A stretch of DNA of 64,000 nucleotides from Pseudoxanthobacter soli DSM 19599 (GTDB lineage Bacteria; Pseudomonadota; Alphaproteobacteria; Rhizobiales; Segnochrobactraceae). A model generated the notes under the pieces. The model did no database searches and was not told the DNA's origin. It was given only the letters and a program-made list of their open reading frames with translations. Positions 36,986 through 46,191 of this stretch are shown here, piece by piece (within the stretch, counting starts at the first letter, position 1; each line of letters starts with the position of its first letter). The translations under genes and the position numbers were made by a program. The DNA is taken from positions 1 through 64,000 of the forward strand of contig NZ_FRXO01000002.1 of the NCBI RefSeq assembly GCF_900148505.1, read 5' to 3'.

Positions 36986-38194
36986 TCACCGCCCGGCGGA
37001 CCGAACCGGGGCCGCAAGTCGGCGGCGCCGCGTCGCGAGATCGACCCCGAGCGCCGCAAGGCCGCAGGCCATGATCACCACCGTGAACGGCCAGACCGCG
37101 GCGCCGACGAGATGGCCGACGAGAATGCCCGACAGCGCGCCCGAGCCCATCTGCAGCACGCCCAGCAGCGACGAGGCGGCGCCCGCCCGCTCCGGGAACG
37201 GCATGATCGCTCCAGCGGTGCCCTGGGGCATGCCGATTCCGATGCCGACCATGTAGATCATCATCGGGATGATGATCTCCAGCGGATGGCCCGGCCCGAA
37301 CAGCGAGCCGAGCAGAATCAGCACACCGCCGGCGGCGTTGAGCGCAGTGCCGAATCCGAGCCCGCGCACGATGCCCATCCGCGCCGAGAGCCGCGCCCCG
37401 ATCAGGGTGCCGACGATGAACGAGACCGCCGTCGCCGCGAAAGCGATGCCGAACGCCACCTGTCCCAGGCCGTAATGCCCCTGCAGCACGAACGACGTGC
37501 CGGAGATGTAGGCGAACAGCCCCGCGAAACAGAGGCAGCAGATCGCGGTGTAGACCCGGAAGCCGACCGAGCGCAGGCAGACGCCGAACGAGCGGAACAC
37601 CGCCGGAAACGAGATCGACGGCATCCGCTCCGGCACCGTTTCCGGCATCTTCAGCGCGATGAAGGCCAGGATCGCGGCCGAGACCACGCCCATCAGGTAG
37701 AACGACGACTGCCAGCCAAACAGGCCGCCGAGCACGCCGCCCAGCGTCGGCGCCAGCGAGGGCACCAGTCCGGCGATCGAGCCCATCCGCGACAGTTCCT
37801 TCACCGCGCGCGGTCCGGAGAACACGTCGCGGACGATGGAGCGCGACAGGATCACCGGCCCGGCCGCGCCGAGCGCCTGCACGAAGCGCAGCGCGATCAG
37901 CACGTTGATGCTGGGCGAGAACGGCGCGATCAGGCTCGTGATGACGAACAGCCCGAGCGAGACGAGCAGCACCGGCCGGCGCCCGAAGCGATCCGACAGC
38001 GGTCCGTAGACCGGCATCGCCACCGCGTAGCCGAACATGAACACGGAGAGCGTGACCTGCACCGCGGCGGGCGTGGTGCCGAACGCGGCGACGATCGCCG
38101 GCAGCGACGGCAGGTAGATGTCGGTCGCGACCGGGCTCATCGCCGAAAGGCTGGCCAGCATCGCGGTAAAGGCGAGAGTTCCGGGCCGGACCAC
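36986..38194 (-). CDS. Bcr/CflA-type MFS drug exporter
   Basis: 402 residues with twelve hydrophobic segments. The N-terminal helix contains MSPVATDIYLPSLPAIVAAF and the loop YGPLSDRFGRRPVLL (MFS motif A); ALRFVQALGAAGPVILSRSIVRD is typical of the Bcr/CflA subgroup. GTG 38194 is the start because AAGGAG lies about seven bases upstream and the length then matches the family. Likely proton-coupled efflux of small drugs or metabolites; substrate unknown. Stands alone between rpmB and rplS. Confidence 0.9.
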   Translation of the reverse strand: MVRPGTLAFTAMLASLSAMSPVATDIYLPSLPAIVAAFGTTPAAVQVTLSVFMFGYAVAMPVYGPLSDRFGRRPVLLVSLGLFVITSLIAPFSPSINVLIALRFVQALGAAGPVILSRSIVRDVFSGPRAVKELSRMGSIAGLVPSLAPTLGGVLGGLFGWQSSFYLMGVVSAAILAFIALKMPETVPERMPSISFPAVFRSFGVCLRSVGFRVYTAICCLCFAGLFAYISGTSFVLQGHYGLGQVAFGIAFAATAVSFIVGTLIGARLSARMGIVRGLGFGTALNAAGGVLILLGSLFGPGHPLEIIIPMMIYMVGIGIGMPQGTAGAIMPFPERAGAASSLLGVLQMGSGALSGILVGHLVGAAVWPFTVVIMACGLAALGVDLATRRRRLAAPVRSAGR

Positions 38195-38552
38195 GGCACC
38201 GCTCCTTGGAATGAACCGGTCGCCCCCCGACAGGCCGGAGACGGGACGAGGACGATTCGGGCCGGCAGACCGCAGGTGACCGACGGCGCGGGCGCGCCGT
38301 GGAAGCGGCAGTCCGCCGCCGCTCGGGCGTCCCGGCCCGAACGTCGTGCAGCGATGCCGGCTGACCGGAGAATCATGGAAGGCTGGAGCTGTCCCGTTCC
38401 GATCGAGTCGATCCGAGAGGGCTCCATGACGGAGCGCGCAGGTGGCGCCACGCCAAAAAACAACAGGGCCGGCCATGCTCTGGCCGCCCCCGCTGATCGT
38501 GTCGATGATCGGTCTTTCTACCGGCAGCCCCGCGCGGGGGCGCCGGGCAGGA
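38195..38552. other. Intergenic region between Bcr/CflA gene and rplS
   Basis: 358 bases. On the minus strand, downstream of rplS, there are two GC-rich hairpins: one about 38520-38546 (CCGGCAGCCCC with GGGGCGCCGG), and a second about 38478-38497 (GGCC...GGCC) that is followed by TGTTGTTTTTTGG and may serve as the rplS terminator. No gene recognised. Confidence 0.45.
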
Positions 38553-38945
38553 TCACTCGGCGGCGACGGACTGGGCGCCGCGACGGGTGTCCTTCTTCTC
38601 GGCAATGCGGGCCGCCTTGCCGGTCAGGCCGCGCAGATAATAGAGCTTCGCGCGACGCACCTTGCCGCGGCGGACCACGTCCACCGACTCGATCATCGGT
38701 GAGTAGACCGGGAACACGCGCTCCACGCCCTCGCCGTACGAGATCTTGCGAACGGTGAAGTTCTCGTTGATGCCGCCGCCGGACCGGGCGATGCACACGC
38801 CTTCATAGGCCTGCACGCGGGTGCGGGTGCCTTCGGTGACGCGCACGTTCACCTTCACGGTGTCGCCAGGGGCGAAGGCCGGAAGCTGGCGCTTGGCCTC
38901 GATGACGGCGATCTGCTCGCGATCAAGTTCTTCGATGATGTTCAT
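38553..38945 (-). CDS. rplS: 50S ribosomal protein L19
   Basis: 130 residues: [73 protein letters not shown] and [23 protein letters not shown] are L19 hallmarks. In many bacteria rplS follows trmD; here no trmD, rimM or rpsP is adjacent upstream (the next 795 bases are non-coding), so the operon has been split. Confidence 0.97.
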   Translation of the reverse strand: MNIIEELDREQIAVIEAKRQLPAFAPGDTVKVNVRVTEGTRTRVQAYEGVCIARSGGGINENFTVRKISYGEGVERVFPVYSPMIESVDVVRRGKVRRAKLYYLRGLTGKAARIAEKKDTRRGAQSVAAE

Positions 38946-39740
38946 GGGTCTCGTCTTTCACATCTCGTCCCGAGCCGCGCCGCAGCCGCTTCAGCGCGGC
39001 CACCGCCCGGAACCCGGAACGCAGTCGAACCAACGGCCCGCCTCGCCGCAGGGCGATTCAGACCACCGGAACTCCGGAAGCCCGAAATCGACGTCGCTGC
39101 GACGGATGCTGCCCGCGGTCCTCCTCGGAGGGTCATCGGGAAAACAGGCTGATGCCTTTATACGAATGGCGAGCGCTTGTCGATGCCCGATGTGCACGCG
39201 ATGTCGATGCCGCGCGCGCCACGGAAATCCGCAGACGCCGCCGCTCGCCGTCGCCGCTTACATACGGCGCGCGCGGCAAGGCGGCAAGTCCCGGTCCTGC
39301 GGGCTGGGCAAGCCTTGTCCCGCTGAGCTTGTCCGGCAGAGCTTGTCCGGTCGCCTTAGTCCGGCGACACCTGGACCTGCTACTCCCTGCTCGCGACTCT
39401 CTTCGTCCGGCGAGTCCTTGTCAGCCTGTCCTTGTCAGGCGCTTCCTCAGTCCCGCTGCCCGGCCGACGCTTGGCCCTGCTGCAGGCCATGCGCCGCGCG
39501 GCATCGGTCGGCAAGCCCTTGAAATGACACCCCCATGCCCGCGTGAAGCCGCCCTCCCTCAGGCTGGCGCGGAGGTTTCGATTGACGCGGCAGGGCATGG
39601 CGACTATAGAGCGGCTCTCCGACGGCCTCGCGGCCGGCGAACCGGTAGCGTCGCGTCCGCGGCACGTCCTTTGTTGTCATTCCAGATCTCGGCCGGGCCT
39701 TACAGGCTTTCGGGACGGGATCCATCGATCCGGAAGCACC
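38946..39740. other. Long divergent rplS/rpsT intergenic region
   Basis: 795 bases with no gene recognised. It holds the rpsT promoter (separate entry). On the minus strand a TATAAA at 39157-39162 could be the -10 of rplS, with only a poor TCGACA-like -35 at 15-base spacing. Between about 39290 and 39450 the words CTTGTCC, TTGTCAG and GTCCGGC recur irregularly, perhaps a decayed short repeat. No tRNA cloverleaf was recognised. Confidence 0.45.
39582..39610 (+). promoter_or_regulatory. rpsT promoter, near-consensus sigma70
   Basis: TTGACG (39582-39587) and TATAGA (39605-39610) with exactly 17 bases between. Predicted start of transcription near 39617, giving a leader of about 124 bases before the ATG. 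Each hexamer has one mismatch to consensus. Confidence 0.78.
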
Positions 39741-40007
39741 ATGGCCAATACGCCTTCGGCCAAGAAAATGGCCCGCAAGATCGCCGCGCGCACGGCAATC
39801 AACAAGACCCGGCGCAGCCGCGTCCGCACCTTCATCCGCAAGGTCGAGGAGGCGATCGCCTCCGGAGACAAGGCGGCCGCCACCGTTGCTCTCTCGGCTG
39901 CTGAGCCGGAGATCATGCGTGCGGTGACGAAGGGCGTGCTGCACCACAACACCGCCTCGCGCAAGGTGTCCCGTCTGTCTTCCCGTGTGAAGGCGATCGG
40001 CGCCTGA
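39741..40007 (+). CDS. rpsT: 30S ribosomal protein S20
   Basis: 88 residues: [39 protein letters not shown] and a C-terminal [23 protein letters not shown], the S20 signature. ATG 39741. It has a strong own promoter and a hairpin terminator. rpsT next to dnaA is the usual order in Alphaproteobacteria. Confidence 0.97.
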   Translation: MANTPSAKKMARKIAARTAINKTRRSRVRTFIRKVEEAIASGDKAAATVALSAAEPEIMRAVTKGVLHHNTASRKVSRLSSRVKAIGA

Positions 40008-40076
40008 GACGGCAGGCCGAAAGGCCATCCGGCGGGCTGAGCCTCGTCGACGTTGTCAGCGTCCTTTAGAGTTCGA

Positions 40077-40108
40077 AATAGCCCGGCCTCGCGAGAGGTC
40101 GGGCTATT
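40077..40108 (+). terminator. Terminator-like hairpin after rpsT
   Basis: AATAGCCCG (40077-40085) pairs with CGGGCTATT (40100-40108), continued inward by CCTC/GAGG around a GCGA loop. The U-tract is weak (TATT then CGCG), so termination may be partial. Confidence 0.65.
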
Positions 40109-40461
40109 CGCGTTGGTGCTGCCGTTTCGGCAGCCGGGGCCGAGCAGAACGGCAGAGGCCGGCGGCGGAAACGGCTGCGCCGCACCCGGCCGCAAGCGGT
40201 CGGACGCGGGGGTGGGTGCGCTCTCCGGACGTCCCCGGGCGATGCGCCGGATCCGCCCGATCGAGGCCGCGTACGCGGTTCCAAGGCCGGCACGAAAGAA
40301 CAGCCGACGGTTGAATCGCCGCCAGTCAGCACCCCTCGAATCAACCCGTGCGCGGGCGGTCAATCTGCGTTTTCGGACTTTCCCCAATCATTCACAGACT
40401 TAACGGATCCGGGCATCACAACCGAGGATCAGGCTGTGGACGTGACTCGAAAACCGAAACC

Positions 40462-40477
40462 TTAACAAGACGTTAAC
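40462..40477. promoter_or_regulatory. CtrA-type binding site (TTAA-N7-TTAAC)
   Basis: TTAACAAGACGTTAAC matches the Caulobacter/Rhizobiales CtrA consensus TTAA-N7-TTAAC without mismatch. It lies about 520 bases upstream of the rhodanese gene and 1.35 kb upstream of dnaA. CtrA controls cell-cycle genes and silences the Caulobacter origin. Binding here is inferred only. Confidence 0.6.
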
Positions 40478-40995
40478 GACAAGTGCCCACAGGCCTTCCC
40501 GGCGTATCCCCAGCAGAACCGAGTCAAGGGGGTGGCCTGATTCTTTTTTTGCCGGCTTCAAGATCGACGCTTAACGAGATCCGAACAGCGCGAGAATGCG
40601 TTGAGTCGAAAGGCCTTGCCCCCATCGCCGCCACCCGTTTCAGCCCCTCGTCCGGCCCTCCTTCCGGGGGGGCGCGGCGACGTCGATTTTGCCCCTGTTG
40701 CCGCGTCCGGGGGGGCTGTGTATTTTCAGCCCATCGGAACGTTGCCCGCGAATGAGACGGGTCTCGTCACCCACCTGTGCAAGCGTAAATCCCGAAATGA
40801 CAACAGCCACTTGTGAGCAAATGGTTCTTATTGCCTCGAGCTATGCAAGCGGTGTGGTGGTGTGTTGCGGGTATGCGTTGCTGTCGCACGACGTTTATCG
40901 CTGACGACTATCGTTCGTTGGCTTCGCGGGCGCAGTAAACTCCATAGCGCGAAGAAGAACTGACGGACCGCCTCTCGCGGCCGGGGAGTTTTTTG

Positions 40996-41442
40996 ATGTC
41001 TATTGATGCCGGCGCGACCTATGCCGGGGACCTGAGTGCGGACGACGCATGGACGATGCTGGGCGCCGAGCGCGGCGCCGTGCTCGTCGACGTGCGGACG
41101 CTTCCCGAATGGTCCTTCGTCGGGGTGCCCGACCTCTCCTCGCTCGGCAAGGAGACGGTGTTCCTTGACTGGCAGGTCTATCCCGACATGTCCGTGCGGG
41201 CCGACTTCATCGAGGCGTTGCAGGCGGCGCTCTCGGCATCCGGAAGCGACAAGACCGCGCCGGTGCTGTTCCTGTGCCGCTCGGGCGTGCGCAGCAAGTC
41301 CGCGGCCATCGCCGCGACCCACGCGGGCTTCACCCGCGCCTATAATATCAGCGGCGGGTTCGAAGGCCCGCCGGATGCCGCCGGCCACCGCGGCGTGGTC
41401 GCGGGCTGGAAGGCCCAGGGACTGCCCTGGGCGCAACGTTGA
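40996..41442 (+). CDS. Rhodanese-domain protein
   Basis: 148 residues, a single rhodanese domain: VLVDVRTLPEWSFVGVPDL at the start and the active-site loop CRSGVRSKSAA with catalytic Cys. Likely a sulfurtransferase or sulfide-handling protein; partner unknown. ATG 40996 chosen over an adjacent TTG; GGGGAG lies about ten bases upstream. It sits between rpsT and dnaA, an insertion relative to the commonest order. Confidence 0.88.
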   Translation: MSIDAGATYAGDLSADDAWTMLGAERGAVLVDVRTLPEWSFVGVPDLSSLGKETVFLDWQVYPDMSVRADFIEALQAALSASGSDKTAPVLFLCRSGVRSKSAAIAATHAGFTRAYNISGGFEGPPDAAGHRGVVAGWKAQGLPWAQR

Positions 41443-41823
41443 CGGAGGCCGGCGGGCCGGCATCGGCCGGCCTGGCGGGCGACACGGGTGGCGGGAGACG
41501 GCGGCGCGGAATGCGATCGCTGCTAACCCCGCCGGGGTGACGGAATTTTCGTTGTGTTTCGAGCGTGAAGCACCGGCCGGAAACGGCCGGACGCGGATCG
41601 TGTGTGCCCTGCGACCCCTTCCGGGGTTGGAAAGCGGCGCAAAAAAATGCAACAAGCCGCGCCTTCGGGTGCGGTGACCGGTCCGGTGATCCGGCCGGAC
41701 GAGATATGACCGGTGTCCGGCGGCAGGCTGCCACGGCACCGTGCGAGCACACTGAAGAGGCGCGGCCCCGATCACGCGGGCGGCGCCGGGACATTGAGAC
41801 CGTTCGGACCGGACGGAGACGAC
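41443..41823. other. Region upstream of dnaA
   Basis: 381 bases between the rhodanese gene and dnaA. GC hairpins (GCCGGC repeats, about 41455-41480) follow the rhodanese stop. An A7 run occurs near 41641-41647. No TTATCCACA-type DnaA box and no convincing promoter were recognised, although dnaA autoregulation might be expected here. Confidence 0.4.
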
Positions 41824-43461
41824 ATGGAGACGACGATGAGCACGGCACAGCAGACGGCTTCGGTTGCGACGCGGATCGACAGCGCCTCCGCAGATCGGAC
41901 CGATTCCGGCTGGAGCCGGGTGCGCAGCCGTCTGAAGTCCGAGTATGGCGACGACGTCTTCTCGTCGTGGTTCGCCCGCGTCGACCTCGAGAGCTGTGCC
42001 AACGGCATCGTCCACCTGTCGGTGCCGACCCGCTTCCTGAAGCAGTGGATCCAATCCTATTACGGCGACCGGCTGATGGCGCTGTGGCAGGAAGAAAGCC
42101 CCGACGTGCGCCGTCTCGACATCTCCGTGCGGTCTGCCGCCCGGGTGCGGATGGTGCCCGAGGCGCAGTCCACGGTCGCCAACAACAGCCGTGCCCCGGA
42201 AAGCGCCCTGCGCGCCGCCGCCCCGGCTGCCCGTGGCGACGCCGCAGCCACGCCGCGCGTCGTATCGACTCCGGCGGCGGTGACGCCGCTCCCGCAGGCC
42301 GATTCCGCCCGCAGCCGCAGCCATCGCACCGCCTCGCCGGCCGCTGGCGGCCAGACCACCGCCAAGGTCCACCCGTTCACCGCACCGCGCAGCAGCGAGG
42401 GCGCGGAAGGTGGCTTCGTCGGCTCGCCGCTCGATCCCCGCTTCACGCTCGCCACCTTCGTGGAAGGCCGGTCGAACGCTCTCGCGCTCGCCGCCGCCCG
42501 CCAGGTGGCGGGGGCGCGGGCAGGCGAAGTGGCCGCCTTCAATCCGCTGTTCATCCACGCGCCGGTCGGCTACGGCAAGACCCACCTGCTCCAGGCCATT
42601 GCCGCGGAAGCCGGCGCCGGCGGCCATCGCCGCGTGCTCTATCTCACCGCCGAGCACTTCGTGTTCCGCTTCGTCGCCGCCCTTCAGGCCCAGGCGGCGC
42701 TGGCGTTCAAGGAGAACCTGCGCGGCATCGACCTGCTCCTGATCGACGACCTGCAGTTCCTGCACGGTGACCGCACTCAGGAGGAATTCTGTCATATCCT
42801 CAACGTGCTGATCGACGGCGCCCGGCAGGTGGTCATCGCGGCCGACCGCCCGCCGAGCGAGCTCTCCACGCTCGATCCGCGAGTGCGCTCGCGCCTCGGC
42901 GGCGGGCTGACGGTCGAGATCGGCTCGCCGGATGCGGACCTTCGCCGGGCCGTCGTCGCCCAGCGCTTCGCGATCCAGGCCCAGACCTATCCCGGTCTTT
43001 CGGTGCCGGAGGCCGTCATCGATTTCGTCGCCCGCGCCGTCGTCACCAACGGTCGCGATCTCGATGGCGCGGTGAACCGCCTCGTCGCCCACAATCAGCT
43101 GACCGGCGCGCCGATCACCGTCGAGATGGCGGAAACGGCGCTGCGCGATCTCGTGAAGGCCCGCGAGGCGCGTCGCGTGCGCATCGAGGACATCCAGCGT
43201 GTGGTGTCGCGGCACTATAATGTGTCGAAGGCCGACCTGATCTCGGCCCGGCGCACCCAGGCGATCGTGCGCCCGCGCCAGATCGCGATGTATCTTGCCA
43301 AGACCATGACGCCGCGTTCCCTGCCCGAGATCGGCCGGCAGTTCGGCGGACGCGACCACACCACCGTGCTGCACGCGGTGCGCAAGATCGAGGAACTCTC
43401 TCGCACCGACGCGCGCACCGGTGAAGAGATCGAGGCGCTGAAGCGCCTGCTCGACGACTGA
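41824..43461 (+). CDS. dnaA: Chromosomal replication initiator DnaA
   Basis: 545 residues in the usual four domains: domain I (WSRVRSRLKSEYGDDVFSSWFARV), a long low-complexity domain II (about residues 100-205), and the AAA+ domain III with Walker A PVGYGKTH, Walker B LLLIDDLQFL and sensor region. Domain IV carries the DnaA-box binding helix-turn-helix with GRDHTTVLHAVRKIE. Walker A has Tyr where most DnaA proteins have Leu (GLGKTH). ATG 41824 chosen; ATG 41836 is equally plausible. Followed by dnaN after 421 bases. Confidence 0.96.
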   Translation: METTMSTAQQTASVATRIDSASADRTDSGWSRVRSRLKSEYGDDVFSSWFARVDLESCANGIVHLSVPTRFLKQWIQSYYGDRLMALWQEESPDVRRLDISVRSAARVRMVPEAQSTVANNSRAPESALRAAAPAARGDAAATPRVVSTPAAVTPLPQADSARSRSHRTASPAAGGQTTAKVHPFTAPRSSEGAEGGFVGSPLDPRFTLATFVEGRSNALALAAARQVAGARAGEVAAFNPLFIHAPVGYGKTHLLQAIAAEAGAGGHRRVLYLTAEHFVFRFVAALQAQAALAFKENLRGIDLLLIDDLQFLHGDRTQEEFCHILNVLIDGARQVVIAADRPPSELSTLDPRVRSRLGGGLTVEIGSPDADLRRAVVAQRFAIQAQTYPGLSVPEAVIDFVARAVVTNGRDLDGAVNRLVAHNQLTGAPITVEMAETALRDLVKAREARRVRIEDIQRVVSRHYNVSKADLISARRTQAIVRPRQIAMYLAKTMTPRSLPEIGRQFGGRDHTTVLHAVRKIEELSRTDARTGEEIEALKRLLDD

Positions 43462-43882
43462 GCCGGGGAGAGCGGCCGGACCGGATCAGCGCCTGCGCCC
43501 CGTCCGGAGGGAGCGGGACACGCCGGGCCGGCCTCCTGCATGAAGGCCGGCTTCGCCGTGTGGCGGTTCGGGCTGACGTCGCTTCATCGGCCCGCGTCGC
43601 TTCATCGGCGCTTGGCCGTCCCGTTCCACCTGCTTTGACGGCCGCGCCGCCCCCGCGGCCCTGCCCTCTCCTTCCTGCCTCCGCACCCCGCCCGCGCCTG
43701 TCCTCCCGCCCGGTTCCATGCGACGAGGGCTTGCAAGTTCGCGCTCCAGCGGGCAGTTTTCGGACCCCGGCGCCGGGGCGGTCTCGCCGCTACCGGCGCC
43801 TCCGAGCCAGGCCGGCCGATCCGGCCACACCTTTCCTTTATGCCGCCGGTCCGGCCGGCATCACCGACAGCGGATTGCGATC
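43462..43882. other. dnaA-dnaN intergenic region
   Basis: 421 bases. A hairpin GCCGGCCT/AGGCCGGC (43527-43534 with 43544-43551) follows dnaA but has no T-run. The 15-base word CGTCGCTTCATCGGC is repeated at 43577 and 43595. No gene or clear promoter recognised. Confidence 0.45.
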
Positions 43883-45001
43883 ATGCGAGCGACTCTCGAG
43901 CGGGCACACCTTCTCAAATCGCTCTCCCACGTCCATCGCGTGGTCGAGCGGCGCAACACCATCCCGATCCTGTCGAACGTGCTTCTGAGGGCAGAGGGCG
44001 GCGAGCTCCGCCTCAAGGCGACGGACCTCGACCTCGAGGTCACCGAGACCGTACCGGCGATGGTGGAGGCGCCCGGCGCCACCACCGTACCGGCTCATAT
44101 CCTGCATGACATCGTGCGCAAGCTGCCCGACGGCGCGGAAATCTCGCTGGAGACCTCGGGCGACGGCTCCACCCTCGCGGTGCGCGCCGGCCGCTCTCGC
44201 TTCTCGTTGCAGATGCTGCCGGAAGGCGATTTCCCCGACCTGACCGCCGGAAGCTTCACCCACTCGTTCGGCCTGCCGGCGCAGGACCTCAAGCGTCTGA
44301 TCGAGCGCACCCAGTTCGCGATCTCCACCGAGGAGACGCGCTATTATCTGAACGGCATCTACCTGCACACCGTGGACGGCCGCGACGGCACCATGCTGCG
44401 CGCGGTCGCAACCGACGGCCACCGGCTGGCCCAGGCCGAGCGCGCCGCACCGGCGGGCGCCGCCGGAATGCCCGGCATCATCGTGCCGCGCAAGACGGTC
44501 GGCGAGATCCAGCGCCTGCTGGACGAGCCGGAGAGCACGGTCGCCATCGAGCTGTCGGATTCCAAGATCCGCCTGACCTTCGGCCCGGTGGTGCTCACCT
44601 CCAAGCTGATCGACGGCACCTTCCCCGATTATGGCCGGGTCATCCCGCAGTCGAACGACAAGGAAATGCGGGTCGACCGCGACCTGTTCGCGACCGCCGT
44701 CGACCGCGTCTCCACCATTTCGAGCGACCGCAGCCGCGCCGTGAAGCTCTCCCTCAGCGAGGAGAAGCTGGTGCTCGCCGTCAACAACCCGGATTCCGGT
44801 TCGGCGACGGAAGAACTCGTGATCGAGTACAGCGCAACCCCGCTCGATATCGGCTTCAACGCCCGCTACCTGCTCGACATCGCCAGCCAGATCACCTCCG
44901 GGGAAGCCGTGTTCCGCTTCGCCGACCCCGGTTCGCCGACCCTGATCCAGGACGGCGGCGACAACGGCACGCTCTATGTGCTGATGCCGATGCGGGTGTG
45001 A
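43883..45001 (+). CDS. dnaN: DNA polymerase III beta subunit (sliding clamp)
   Basis: 372 residues, family length. It starts MRATLERAHLLKSLSHVHRVVERRNTIPILSNVLL and contains LKATDLDLEV, FAISTEETRYYLNGIYLH, AVATDGHRLAQAE, FPDYGRVIP and ends YVLMPMRV, as in clamps with a C-terminal MRL-like tail. ATG 43883. Its stop overlaps the GTG start of recF by four bases (GTGA), so recF is translationally coupled. Confidence 0.97.
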   Translation: MRATLERAHLLKSLSHVHRVVERRNTIPILSNVLLRAEGGELRLKATDLDLEVTETVPAMVEAPGATTVPAHILHDIVRKLPDGAEISLETSGDGSTLAVRAGRSRFSLQMLPEGDFPDLTAGSFTHSFGLPAQDLKRLIERTQFAISTEETRYYLNGIYLHTVDGRDGTMLRAVATDGHRLAQAERAAPAGAAGMPGIIVPRKTVGEIQRLLDEPESTVAIELSDSKIRLTFGPVVLTSKLIDGTFPDYGRVIPQSNDKEMRVDRDLFATAVDRVSTISSDRSRAVKLSLSEEKLVLAVNNPDSGSATEELVIEYSATPLDIGFNARYLLDIASQITSGEAVFRFADPGSPTLIQDGGDNGTLYVLMPMRV

Positions 45002-46191
45002 CGCGAGGTGCCCGGCCGGAAGGCGCCGAGGTGAGCGGCGACGGCGCCGAGGCGGTGTTCCTTTCGGCCATCGCGCTGACCGACTTCCGCAATTACGCGC
45101 AGCTTTCCCTGAAGCTCGACCGGCGGCCGGTTGTGCTCGTCGGCGAGAACGGTGCCGGCAAGACCAACCTGATCGAGGCCGTGTCGCTGCTGTCTCCCGG
45201 GCGCGGCCTGCGGCGGGCGACCTACGAAGCGCTCGCCCGTCTCGGCGGCACCGGCGGCTGGACCGTGTCGGCCGTGGTGCAAGGCCCTGACGGACCTGTA
45301 AGAATCGGCACCGGGCTCGACCCCGCGCCTGCCGATGGCGGGCCGGCCACGCGGAGCCGGCGCATCCGGATCGACGGCGAGGAGGAGCGCTCCTCCGAAG
45401 CCCTCGCCCGGCATCTTGGCGTTCTCTGGCTCACCCCGGCGATGGACGGGCTGTTCACCGGCCCGCCCGGCGACCGCCGGCGCTTCCTCGACCGGCTGGT
45501 GCTGGCGATCGACGCCGGCCACGGCCAGCGGGTTTCGGCCTATGAGCGGGCGCTCGCCCAGCGAAACCGCCTCATCGAGGACTACAATGCCGACCGCCGA
45601 TGGCTCGACGCCATCGAGACCCAGATCGCCGAACTCGGCACCGCGATCGCGGCCGCGCGCCGCGAACTCGTTGGCTGCCTGGCCGAACTCGCCCCCGAGG
45701 CCGACGACCTGTTCCCGGCCGCGGAACTGTCGCTCGAGGGCGAGATCGAGGGCTGGGTCGGCGAGATGAGCGCGGTCGCCGCCGAGGATGCGTTCCGCGC
45801 CCGCCTCGCCGAGGGGCGCGCCCGCGACCGGGCGGCCGGGCGGACGCTCACCGGCCCCCACCGCAGCGACCTCACGGTGGTGCATTCCGCGAAGGGAATG
45901 CCCGCTTCGCGCGCGTCCACAGGCGAGCAAAAGGCGCTTTTGATCGGTCTCGTGCTCGCTCATGCGCGCCTCGTGGCCCGTCTCACGCGCCGAACGCCGC
46001 TCCTCCTGATGGACGAGGTCGCCGCCCACCTCGATACCCGCCGACGCGCCGGCCTGTTCGCCCGCATCGCAGCCCTCGGCACCCAGGCCTGGATGACCGG
46101 GACCGACGCCGCGCTGTTCGAGGCGATCGGCGACGAGGCCCAGCACTTCGCCGTCGACGACGGCCGCGTCCGTCCGCTCCGCCCGGCGTAA
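44998..46191 (+). CDS. recF: DNA replication and repair protein RecF
   Basis: 397 residues with an SMC-like ATPase: IALTDFRNYAQLSL, Walker A GENGAGKTNLIEAV, FTGPPGDRRRFLDRLV, the signature region ASTGEQKALLIGL and Walker B LLLMDEVAAHLD. It loads RecA at gaps with RecO/RecR. Start GTG 44998 overlapping dnaN; a GTG at 45031 is an alternative. Part of the dnaA-dnaN-recF-gyrB block. Confidence 0.94.
   Translation: MTRGARPEGAEVSGDGAEAVFLSAIALTDFRNYAQLSLKLDRRPVVLVGENGAGKTNLIEAVSLLSPGRGLRRATYEALARLGGTGGWTVSAVVQGPDGPVRIGTGLDPAPADGGPATRSRRIRIDGEEERSSEALARHLGVLWLTPAMDGLFTGPPGDRRRFLDRLVLAIDAGHGQRVSAYERALAQRNRLIEDYNADRRWLDAIETQIAELGTAIAAARRELVGCLAELAPEADDLFPAAELSLEGEIEGWVGEMSAVAAEDAFRARLAEGRARDRAAGRTLTGPHRSDLTVVHSAKGMPASRASTGEQKALLIGLVLAHARLVARLTRRTPLLLMDEVAAHLDTRRRAGLFARIAALGTQAWMTGTDAALFEAIGDEAQHFAVDDGRVRPLRPA

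Larger units (their letters stand above)
40008..40995. other. rpsT-rhodanese intergenic region with CtrA site and weak DnaA-box-like words; possible origin or control region
   Basis: 988 bases without a recognised gene. It contains the rpsT terminator and an AT-richer patch at 40380-40580 with a perfect TTAA-N7-TTAAC (separate entry) and two further CTTAACG words (40399, 40570). DnaA-box-like words include TCATTCACA (40388-40396), an inverted TCCACA (about 40434), and AAATACACA on the minus strand (about 40717-40725). A T7 run lies near 40544 and two G7 runs at about 40666 and 40710. None of the DnaA-like words is a perfect box. Alphaproteobacterial origins often lie near dnaA or hemE, so this is a candidate only. 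Confidence 0.5.
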
